Assembly: GCA_963662175.1 (NCBI GenBank)
Contig: OY759218.1
Location: forward strand, 22,162,480 to 22,226,479
Direction of reading: 5' to 3'
Source of the DNA: Aradus depressus
Taxonomy: Eukaryota; Arthropoda; Insecta; Hemiptera; Aradidae
DNA: 64,000 nt
Shown: positions 28,701-40,700 of the stretch, piece after piece
Layout: each line of letters opens with the position of its first letter
Numbering within the stretch: position 1 is the stretch's first letter
Program-made: the position numbers and the translations under genes
The notes under the pieces: generated by a model
What the model was told of the DNA's origin: nothing
Database searches by the model: none
What the model saw: the letters and a program-made list of their open reading frames with translations, nothing else

Positions 28701-31700
28701 ACAAACAAACTTACACTATTTTTTTTTTATGGTGCATTCATTAGTCACACCAGAGTTATTTATTTCGGGGATTGAATTTTCTTTTTTGTAAAATCACGAA
28801 ATTACAGTTTTTTTTAATTGAAAAAGTAAAAATCACTGATGATTTTTAAATAAAAGTCAAAAGTTAATCGGTAAGATTTATACATCTAGTTAAAAATTAA
28901 TTGTTAACATTTGACTTATATTTTTTCAAGTTAAACGTCAAGAATTGCTTACTTAAGTAAGTGTTATTTCTCATCTAAAAAATTTCGCTCAGAAATAATT
29001 ATGGCGGGGTGATTTTTGATTTATTGACAGAAAAATAAGAATTAATTTTTGAGGGAAATCACAAAATGAATTTTAAAAGCTATAAATAAAAATCAATTTA
29101 TGATTTAATTTATCAGTCATAGAAAATAATTTTCAATTTCAAACTCTGATTTATTTCCGTTAAACAATAACATGGTAGGATAGCTCATAAAAATGTATTC
29201 ATTAGGATATATATATATATATGTTTAGGCCAAAAATGGCGGTTGCGCTTATAGGTCCCAGGGCTACTAAAAACTAAAATTTTGCCGAGTGTGGAATGTA
29301 ATGTGGTTAGTGGACTGTATAATAAAATGAGAGAAGAAACTAAAGACTTACAGAAAATCCAATACTAGGTGGAGACCAATATTCTTTGCCAATCCCGTTA
29401 CCGGGGTTGTTTGGGCCCATCCTAGAGCCTATATCCCCGGCCGGAGATAAATCGGTGACTTAAGACAGCTAAAATAGCTGTAGGGCTCCGTCCGATCCCA
29501 GAAAAATGTTGATAGGTGGCACAACACGAGGGGGGATTTCCGTCACTCCCGAAGAATTAACAAGTTTAAAAAAAAATTAGAAAGCAGCTTGATATAACAC
29601 AAATAAAAAATGAACTTATCACAACTTGTGACACTTTTTACTGTTTCAAGGCAATTAGTTCGGTTTAGGAAGCAAATGTTAGGTGAAGGTAAAGGAGGCA
29701 GACGAAAGACTGAGTCCAAAAAGGGATAAAGGTAGGGGAAACAGGATTAACGGACTCACAACAAAACAAAGCCAGGGTTCCACTGTTATAGCAACATCAA
29801 CAAATCGATCCAAATAACAAAATGTAAAATTGTCCAAAACATATATATCTATAGCTTATAAATTAGATACTTAATAAATATTAATTCTTAGGGTCGGACA
29901 CATACGTGATTAGTAAAAATAATACTAGTAAGAAATAAAATGAAATGAATAAATAAATGCTAGAATATGAGTATGAAAATAATAATACTAATAAATACAG
30001 TAGATACCGTTCTTAATTATAGTTTAAATTATGACAATTATTTTTTAAAGTTCTCCCAGAAGTGTTTGTTTCACGACGATATTTAAGGGCGTACTTACGT
30101 CGCTTCCTTTTGATTCAATCTGTTGAAATACATAATATTGTTTTTAATTTCATAAAAGTAAATAAAAAATTATATTTTCTAGTTCCTACGGAAGCCTCAA
30201 CGAATTTCACGCTGATCGAAATAACGAGCAGTACCAGTGCACTGCTTAGCTGGAATCCTGTATCTGCCACTTCAGTCAGAGGACATTTTAAAGGATATAA
30301 GGTCAATTTATTTTTTATTTTTAGTGCTTAGTTATTTTGAGTCATGTCCGGGTTTTAACTACTTGGTCATGTCGCCTACTACGAGAGCACGGAGGGCGCC
30401 AGTAGCTCAGTGGTATGCGTGCTTGACTTCTGAGCTCGAGAACGTGGGTTCGTAACCCGGCCGAGCCTCTTAGTTTATTTTATCTGGGAGGTAAAATAAA
30501 CTTAAGCACGCCGTCCTTCGGATGAAACGTTAAGCGATGGTCCCGAGCCTGTCCGATGTCAGGTACTCGTTAAAGACCCCTCCGTAGGTTAATAAAAATT
30601 TAGGGTAGGCAAAAGACTCCCACAGTAGAGTCGGGCTCATGTCCACCAGAGTGACGAAAGAGCGCTCTGGTAGTAGACGATATGACCTCGTAGTTAAAGC
30701 CCGGGCATGAGTCATAAAACCTAACCTACTACGAGAGCACTCTTTCATCGCTCTGTTGTACATACTCCCGACTCTACTGTGGGAGTCTTAAATTATGTCT
30801 ACCCAGGTTTAGTTCCTAGGATAGGGATTTTTAACGAGTGTCTGACATATAATAACCTATATCCATAAATATAACATCAAATCATATTAGTTAGTTATTG
30901 TGACTCATACCTGGGTTTTAACGCCTACTCTCAGAGCGCTGTTTCGTCACTCTGGTGGACATGAGCCCGATTCTACTGTGGGTGTCCTATATTTTTCACC
31001 TAAGGTAGGTAGGGGTCTTTAACGAGTACCTGATGTATATGCTCGAACCTTGCTTCTGAATCCAGTTATAAAATTTCATGTCAATATATTAATTCTATCG
31101 GGAGTTATGTATGTATGCATTTTTGTTTTTTCATTTTTTGGCTCAGTCAAATTGCATGAAATTTCATTTTTTACCGATTACGTAACTTTCCCTATACAAC
31201 GTACATCTGGAAAAGTTAAATGCTCTTTAAAATCTTTGTCTAATTGTATCATTTCCTCTTGTTTGTATGTATAGAACGGGGATTTTATGGTTAATGTGAT
31301 GGTGTTATTATTTTTAAAACAATTGTTTTAATTTATGTTTTCCTGATGGAACATTTAATTTTCTAACTTCTAAGAGAAAAGCGGACATATTGTATAAACT
31401 TTTAACAAATAAATAAAACAAACTTCCTTCTTTATTAATCTAGTCTATTCCACAAGAAAATTATACATAAACTAGCTGTTTCGACATTAAACCATCGTCA
31501 GGTTTAGTTATCACATCGTCTAAGTTTATAACCAAACCTAACGATTGTGTAATGCCGAAACAGTTTATGTATAAATTTCTTGTAGAATAGTCAATATTGA
31601 AAAAAAAAGAAGTTTGTTTTATTTATTTTTATTGTTTTTAATGATTTTAGAGCACATAATTAGGAGATATAGCCAAAGCAGTAACTCGCATATTCACGCT

Positions 31701-34700
31701 GACTGATATGTTATATTTCTTTTGCAGATACAAACTTGGGCTGAGAAGGATGAAAGCAATATTAAAGAAAGTTTGGTCAAAGGAAGTCTGACACGTTCTC
31801 TAATTAATAAGTTGACACCACATTCCAAAAATTATGCTAGAGTACTTGTGTACAATTCGAGGTACAACGGACCCCCAAGTGAAACTATTGTCATTGAAAC
31901 ACCAGAAGGAGGTAAGACAAATTTCAGGGGGACTTGGATGAAGTGTATGCCAAAGTTAAAGTTAAAAAAAAAAGTTGTCGGTGAATCACACTTTTAACCT
32001 TTCACTCTCCCCTTACAAAATCAGTCCCACCGTTTGGTTCCAAATTTTGTGTCGATACATTTATTTCATCGGCATTTATTTGTGTTTTTCAGTTGAGTAC
32101 TCTCCCCTGAACCCCCCCCCCCCCCCCCCCCCCCCGCCCCCTTCAGTTTTCATTCGACAGTTTGGACTAAAAATCAGTAGTTGGCTTACATAGGGGCTTC
32201 TGGATGCACATAGTGAATGTCATGTCGATACATTCATTACTACAGGTTTTGGGTTAAGGCCCCCCTAATCCCCCCTTCTTCCCTTTGGTCAATTTGGCTG
32301 AAAATCAATAGATGTCGTTGTATGAGGGTTCTGGATAAAATTTCATGTCGATACATTCATTCTTTCGGGAGTTATCTTCTCAGACATATATATTTTTTTT
32401 CATTTTTGGAATCATAGAGTCGGAAAACATGAAAGTCAACATGAAATTCTGACCGGTAGAGCTGGAGAAGTAAATGAATAGTCGTCGATGATCCACCGAC
32501 TATGTACTTCCCCAGCAAGAAATAATTACGTTTTTGCTCTCCCTCCAAAGCCAATCAACCGTTTGGACTAAAACTCAATATTTGACTTACATTGTGGTTT
32601 CTCAATGCTAACAGTAAATTTTGTGTCGATAAATTCATTAAATCGACAGTTATTAGGGTATTTATGTCGAGGTCTCTTCCCTGGTCCCCCCTTCCTTTCG
32701 ACCGATTTCGCGGGAAAATAATAGATGCCATTTCATTCTTATAGGGTGTTGAATTTAAATATAAAATTTTATGTCGATGCATTCATTACATCGGCAGTTA
32801 TTGGAATTTTTTTATTGAGCCTCCCTTCCCCGTCGGTTGATTCCGGTAAAAATTGATAGGTGTCCTTGTAGGGCTTTGAATATATTTATGAATTTTCGTT
32901 TGAATACATTCCCTACAGCGGCAGTTATTTAAGTTTTTTATGTTAAATCTCCCCTTGATCCCCCCTTTCTTTTAGGCCAATTTGACTGAAAATCAATAGG
33001 CGTTGTCGTTAGAGGGTACTGGATTCACATATAATTTTGTGTCGATACGTCCATTTCATCGTAAGTTATCATGTTCCTGGACACTCACACAGACAGACTT
33101 TTTTTTTTAATTTTTGGCATCAGGAAAACATGAAATTCTGTTGAAAAGTCAACTTCGAATTTCTGACCGATTACAAAACTTCCCCCATACTTCGCATAGC
33201 TGGGGAAGTAACCAGAAAAATAAAATGTTTTAATATATATTTTTCTTTGATATTTTTTAGTTCCTGGGACTGTGAAGTCGTTCGAAGGTTACCCCATGGG
33301 ATCTAGCGCTCTTTTGTTGATCTGGAAGAAACCTGAGTACCCGAATGGCATTCTGACTGGATACAAGGTAACCTTATAAGTTAACGTTTTTCGCATGTTC
33401 CATGTGAATTTCCCAGGCAGTATGCAAACAGTAGGCAACCAACTGAACATGAGTGATGCAGTAAGAATGGTTAACACAATCTCCCATCTTCAAAGTGACT
33501 GTTCTTGCTATTAACTTAAGTATTATCTGATATACTTGAAAGAATAATAATTTTCTCACAGTGTAATCCTTTACAATTTTTTCTGGATAAACCGCTGTAC
33601 ATTTTCTAAGAGTCGTTTTCAGATCTATGTTTATATGAAGTTTCTTCTTATTTTAATCTCCGAAATATGCTACCCTGTAGTGCGATAATGTATCTTATAT
33701 TGTAAAATTAATTTCAGATCTACTACCAAACAGTGAAGGGAACAAACGTTGGTCCATTAATTGAGAGACAGCCACAGATCAGTGATCCAAAGCAGACGAG
33801 GGTCAAATTGGCAGGACTTGAACCTGCGACCAAGTACAGGATCCACATTCGAGCTACCACAGCTGCAGGCGAAGGAGAAGGGTAACATTTTTCAAGACAT
33901 TTCTTATGTATTTTCTTTAATTTATAAAACTAGATCTAGTACTGGTAATTTTGGTTCAAATCTTCAATGTCTTTAATAACTTAGAACATATGTAAAACGA
34001 TGTTGATGCCATAAAGGGAGCGTCAAAAATCACTTCTGTCTTATCAAGTAATCCTGAAACAGTACAAACTACATGAAAACAGGTAAAGTTATGTCTGATT
34101 TCAAGAAGGTTTCACTTCCGTCTTTAGGAGCCCTAAGTGGAAATCAAGTTAACTTTTCACGAGGCAACACCAAAAATGTTGCAGAGCAGTGGAATTAGTG
34201 CATTAAACTTTTGTAGACTTATAAATATCAGAGTTTTGTTTATAAGTATTTCGTAAAATTGAGGTATTCCCGTATAGGATGACACACCGGTACTAAACAG
34301 ACTAAGAATCACAATTTTTAGATTATATAGGATGTCTGTTAATCAGTGTACTATTTAATGGTTATTAGCACACATTTCTACCAATGGCCACCGCCAATTT
34401 GTGGAATCTCAAAAACCCTTTTCACATTCATGTTTTTGGCTTGCAATTCTGTACCCAATGTGCATTTTTCGATCAATTCTTAGCAAAACATACCCTGATA
34501 CCAATGAGGAAATTACACAAGAGTTTTCTCGTTGTTTTCAGTTTTTTCACCCGATTTTATGTAAAACCACTACTGGAAGTGGGTTAGAATTTTAATTAAT
34601 TGACTTACGAAGCACAAAAGATATTCCCTTGAGAGTGAGATTTTTTCTGGTCAAGCCCAACCAAATGAAGAGAACCACATCACTCTAAATGGCATTTTCT

Positions 34701-37700
34701 TTATCGAATTACACTGGTGAACACATGTGTTTGTTTAACCTAGAATCTAGGTTACAATTTCTTTGGGAGTTAGTGAATCGTTAGCAGTTTTTCATTATTA
34801 CATCTAATAATTGATAAGAATGGATATTTAACATCCGTTATGACTGGATTGGCTGAATTTCGTTTTCTCATAGTGTTTTGGTGGTTTCAGGTATTACATA
34901 GAACAGCGGACTCGAGGTTCGCAGACGGTGCCTCCAGACCCTCCGAGGTTCAAATGGTACAGACTTCCTTCTGACAATGGATATGCTAACGTCAAGGTGG
35001 TCTGGCTGCCCAACATTGAAGGGAAGCCTGGATCCCACTTCTTCGTTAGATATAGGTAATGTGCACATCATCACATTGAAGGGACGCCTGGATCCCACTT
35101 TTTTGTTAGATATAGGTAATGTGCACATCATCACATTGAAGGGAAGCCTAGATCCCACTTCTTTGTTAGATATAGGTAATGTGCACATCATCAAATTAAG
35201 GGAAGCCTGGATCACTTCTTCGTTAGATATAGGTAATGTACACATCATCACATTGAAAGGAAGCCTGGATCCCACTTCTTTGTTAGATATAAGTAATGCG
35301 CAGGCGCTAGTGGTGGAGGAACTGCGGCATTTGATGACTGCCGAAAGTGTTGATGTATTAGCTCTCTAGGAGCCCTTCTGGGTCAGAGGCTGCGTGACAG
35401 GCCTTGGTACTAGCCACAGAATTATCACGCGCACGGAACGACGATCGCCCAAAGGCAGCGATCGTCGGGACCGGGCCCCAAGTAGACGTGATGGCACTCC
35501 ACTTGCTGTCCACTAGCCATATAGCTGTGACTTGTATCAGACAAGCTAACGCGAGTTGCTATCGAAAGATCTGTTGCACCTGTAGAATGTAACCCTACAA
35601 CTAGACACTGCAGTTCATATGTGATATCTATCAATTATTAGATGTGAAAACATTGGGAAGACAACGTCTTTTATTTCTATAAGACTGCTGTGTCACAAAA
35701 TGTCGAATTTGTCGTATCATATAGTGTCGTACTGATCACATGTTTTGTAATAGGTTAGGTTTAGGTTATGTTTTATGACTCACGCCATGGCTTTAACTAC
35801 GAGGTCATATCGCCTACTACCAGAGCGCTCTTTCGTCACTCTGGTTGACATGAGCCCTACTCTACTGTGGGAGTCCTAAATTTTGCCTACCCTAAATTTT
35901 TATTCACCTAAGGCACGGGTCTTTAACGAGTACCTGACATCATACAGGCTCGGGACTATCGCTTAACGTCCCATCCGAAGGACGGCGTGCTTAAGTTCAT
36001 TTTACCTCCCAGATAAAATAAACTAAGGGCTTCGGTCGGGTTTTGAACCCACGTTCCTGAGCTCAGAAGACAAGCACGCATACCACTGAGCTACCGGCGC
36101 CCTCTGTTTTGTAATATTTTTAAAAAAATGATTTGTATTTCTAGGATTAAAGGTGAACCTGTCTTCCAAAATACTGCCGAAACCATGGATGAAGATTTCA
36201 CCATTGTGAGAAGTCTTCAACCTTCGGAGACTTACGAATTTCGCGTGGTTTCCGTGGATGGTGAATTTGTGGCTGAATCAGAACCTGAAGATATTGAAAT
36301 GTCAAGTTTGGGTATGTTAACGTTATGTTATTGACACTTTCATTGTTATTTTAAATAAACTTAAATATAAAATTATGGCATAATATTAAATATTGGTGAT
36401 ATCTTAAAATTGTATGCTCTTTTTTGCAATGTTGTACTTGTTAGGGTTTTGTAGGTCAAAGACGAAAAAGGAGGCAACAAACTTCCTTAGAAACCCGATA
36501 ATTGTCGCTATGCTGCTAGGCTCAACGGAATATCGCTAGTTTTTAGTGAGAACCAATCCAACGTATGTAGGGCGGTTCAGAGTTACCAGGAGAACCTCTT
36601 TGGTAACTCGTTTTTTTTTGTTTTTTTTACAACTAAATGCGTTTCCAAGACTTTCTACTTTGGCAAGAGTGCACAACAATTTAGTTGGGCCGGATGGTGA
36701 GATGAATCTCTGTGTAGGTTGTTTGTCCAAAGTCGCCGTATCGCTAGCACGAACTATACTCAACGGGGACACAATCGGACATCTTCGATGAGGGTGGGTC
36801 TCAATCCTGCCCGCCAACTAACTAACTTAAGCTCCATAACTCTGTGTTAACTTACTGTAATGTATTATTCATTGTTCCAGATGGCCCCATCATCCAGCCT
36901 AAAGAGAACGTTGCCACGGCAGGCTGGTTCATTGGGATGCTTCTTGCTATCATTTTCCTACTCCTGGTTCTCATCCTGGTCTGTATCATTAAGAGGAACC
37001 GAGGTGGGAAATACGCCGTTCACGAGCGGGAAGCAGCCCATGGTCGACATGACTATCCCGACGATGCTGGATTCCATGAATACTCACAACCGTAATTATT
37101 TTCTGTGAATTTATATAACATTTAAGCGAATTTCATAGAGATGGAAACTGCTATAATTTTTTTATTAAGCATGGCCGTCTGAATTTGTTTTGAGTAGTCG
37201 TTTAAATTCCTATGTACTTATATGAAAAATAAGATAAGTTTATATGTTCTTCATAAAGGTAAAAAGCTGAAAAACATTAATTGATATTCTGATTTTCTGA
37301 CATCGCGGGTTCGATACCGGGCCGTGGTTCTTAGGTTTTTTACTTGATCATGTCGTCCTTCGGATGGGACGTTAAGCGATGGTCCCGAGCCTGTGCGATG
37401 TCAGGTACTCGTTAAAGAGTTGAATAAACATCATGTGTAGGCAAAATTTAGGAAGCCTACAGTTGAATCGGGGCCATGAGCGCTCTGGTAGTAGGCGATA
37501 TGACCTAGTAGTTAACTACCAACCCCCTATAAATCCAAAAATGAAGAAAAAAATTATACATCTAATCCAGAACCATATAAGGACGACAAATACTTATTTT
37601 CAGTGAAATGGAAAGAGGGGCGGGCCTCAAATTTATCCCACGATAAACAGATTGGGAATTTGATTCCCCTTACATTAGGAAGTATAATTATCAAACTCTG

Positions 37701-40700
37701 TTTTTTTTTTTCCCCCTGGAATCCTTGTGCTCATTTACCCCCTTTCATTCCATGTGCCGGAGACAAAATGACTCCTCTACAATTTTTTTCGTTTTTTAAA
37801 AAATTTTTTAATGTTTTTTTTAAATTTCAAACATGCATTACCACAAGGTGTCAATGATATGATTCTAAAAAGTAAATTTCATGGTTTATGAGTATCTACT
37901 GACAAACCTCGATAAGACGAACTCTCAAGGGACCGAAAAAACTATGTTTTGTGTATAATTCAATTTACCTATGTTCATCATATTGAGGTTTCACTCACTA
38001 TATTATAAAGGTTGAGGACTAAAACTCCCAAATAAATGAATTAAATGTAAACTTTTATTTTTGAAAACCAAGAAGTTTCTTTATAGTACCTACAATTGAC
38101 TAGATAAATTCAAATGGAAGTAAAGAAGTTTCTTTAACAGAAAAATGAGAAACTTCAAAAAACAATAGTCAATGACATAAATATTAGGTAGGTACCTAAT
38201 GTAGAGGTAACTTTGGTACATGAGTTTATTTTTTAGATAATCATATAAATCAGAGCAGAATAACAGTCGTTTTGCGTACAATACTCTATCTCTAAGGTAT
38301 TAAATCTTATAAATTATTGGCCACATAAATTTGCTTGAGAAATTAAAAATTCAAGAACTTTGTCGAACATAAGAATAAGAAAACATAGTTTTTTCTGGAT
38401 ATGGAATCCACATATTAGGTGTTCACATTTAGAACAGGGAGTAGATGTTTTGCGCCTGAGTGATGAAGGACAAATACTGCAATACTTCCTAGTGGCTGCT
38501 GATTTAGATTTCCCCCCTCCGGTTGCTTATTCTGTTTGTGGCATAGTTGTGGGTACGGGTGGTTCTTCTACCTCTGCTGGGGAGGTATATGGCTGAGGAG
38601 GAAATGAAGACATTGTAAAACTTCCTTTGTGAGGAAGACGCTGGAAGCCGTTGAAGGTTTGCTCCACATTAGGAATGGAAGGGAGTCCCTGGGCAGAGCA
38701 GACCTGGAAGGGAGATCCGCTGACCCTTTCCCTGCCGCCTTACCACCTCCTTAAAGTCGCCGCGGAGTCATAATGACTCACACATGGGGTCCAGGGTTAA
38801 ATGAGGAGTCATTAATGTTCTAATTGCCGACTAATTAGCAATGAAGCAATTGTGAAATTAATCTTTTGTAAATATTTGTTAATTGCATTTTTAATATAAT
38901 AAAAAATAATTAATTATTGCTTGATTGCGATACAGATAAAGGATACATTTCCATGATTTATGTTGACTATTTCTCTGTTTCAGGTTGGACGGTAAGTCGC
39001 ATGGACGAGGCTCTATGGCCAGCGACCCCAAAGCGGCTGCCGAGAGTGATTCAGACTCCATGGCCGAATATGGGGAAGGAGATACTGGTATTCCATTTTA
39101 AGAATATTTTATTCGCATTATGTTTTTTGGGTTTTTGATTCTTGCCAGATCTGTACATACAACCATATGCAATATCAATGGATAGATGACAAAACGTGCT
39201 CTCTTTCAAATAATTGTTTTTGTAGATAAAATCTTTATTTTGCTACTTAAGAAAAGTTGACATTTATAAAATGTCCTCACTTTATAGGCAGTGCTGACCA
39301 AGAATAAAGTGCTTTTTTTCTCATTTTTTAAATGTGTATGATTTAAGGCAATTTATTTGGCACCTGGCTGAAAAGAAGTTGTTTGCTTGATTTATCGTTC
39401 TGGGAATGAATGCGTAAATAAATGAATTAATTTAAAGGAAAAGTAGATAAAACGGAATGTATTCGTTAGACTACTGTGAACACAGTATTTTATCTATTTT
39501 TCTTTTGATTACATTTATTTATTTTAGCGTGCAAAGAAAGCCATTACTTTTTCGAGCCTAAATAGGGATAAAAGTCTTGGAGTCTGATTCCAAAAAAAAA
39601 AAAAAAATCAAAAAATTACATAAGTCGTGAAATACTGACAGTGTACTTCCCCAGCTCAAATTGATATACTAAGTTTTCGCTCTCTTAACCTCCTTTTCGG
39701 TCGTTTTAGCTGAAATTCAATACGTATTTTACTGAGGGACTAATCCTCATACAATTTCGCTGAAAATAATGAGATGGCGGGGGAAAGGAAGACATCTTTA
39801 GTGAAGTAGATTAAAAGACGCATTTGGTCTTTCAGAAATTTTATTCAATAGTATTTATTTATTTATATTTACGTAGAGAATGACATAATATTTAAATGTC
39901 AATAGTATTTAAGGGGACGTTAGCCAAAATGTCATCTTCAGCCATTTCTCAATGCTGCCCCTCTTTAGTTAAAAGTTATGTTATCCTTAGGTCTAAGGAA
40001 ACAGTCAAAATTTGTATAAAAACAAGGTAACATTTGAATGAGAAGTGGGTTAGAAAGTTGTGGAATCAGTGGAACGTAATTATTTCTATTTATGGCTCAG
40101 TCACCTTCGGTTTTTCAGTTATCTCGAGTCAAACTTTTGAACGCACATTCAGAAGTTATCTTGTTTTTTAAAATATATTTGACTGTTAACTTTTAACTAA
40201 AGAAGGGTAGTATTGAGAAAGGGCTGAAGATGACCTTTAGGATATACTACTGAATAAAATTTCTTGAAGACTGAATGCGTTTTTTTATCTACTACAAATA
40301 GGTGTCGTCCGTATGGCCTTCTAGATTCACATAAAATTTAATTTCGATCGATATAATTTATCCGGAGTTATCACGTCCACAGATACGGAATTTTTTGACG
40401 TCAAAACGTCTATTCGCTCGTTAAGCACAGTGATAGCTGGTCAAACTTTCTTGTGTTACAAAATACCGTCAGATTTCAATCGATAATAACTACGAGACTA
40501 ATAATGCGATAACAACGGTTGAGGTCAAAATGGATAGAGCATGTCTGTACGTGTTTGTTTTACCTGTGACGTTATCGGGCTAGTGTGAGCGTCGGCGGAT
40601 GATTGTTGCGAATTAGCGTTGTGTAAAATTAGAAATTAGTGTAGCGTGATAATGCGTTTAGATAGGACGTTGATTCGGGTGTCATTGTAAAGAGATTGAG

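Noticed and set aside
30048..30115. Alternative exon start before exon 15 at TTTTAAAG/TTCTCCCAG
   Set aside because: It belongs to the family-F repeat end; protein continuity requires the acceptor at 30181-30182.
34868..35369. 130-135 aa frames with internal protein repeats on both strands
   Set aside because: The repeats are the 60-bp duplication of exon 19 read in wrong frames or on the wrong strand.
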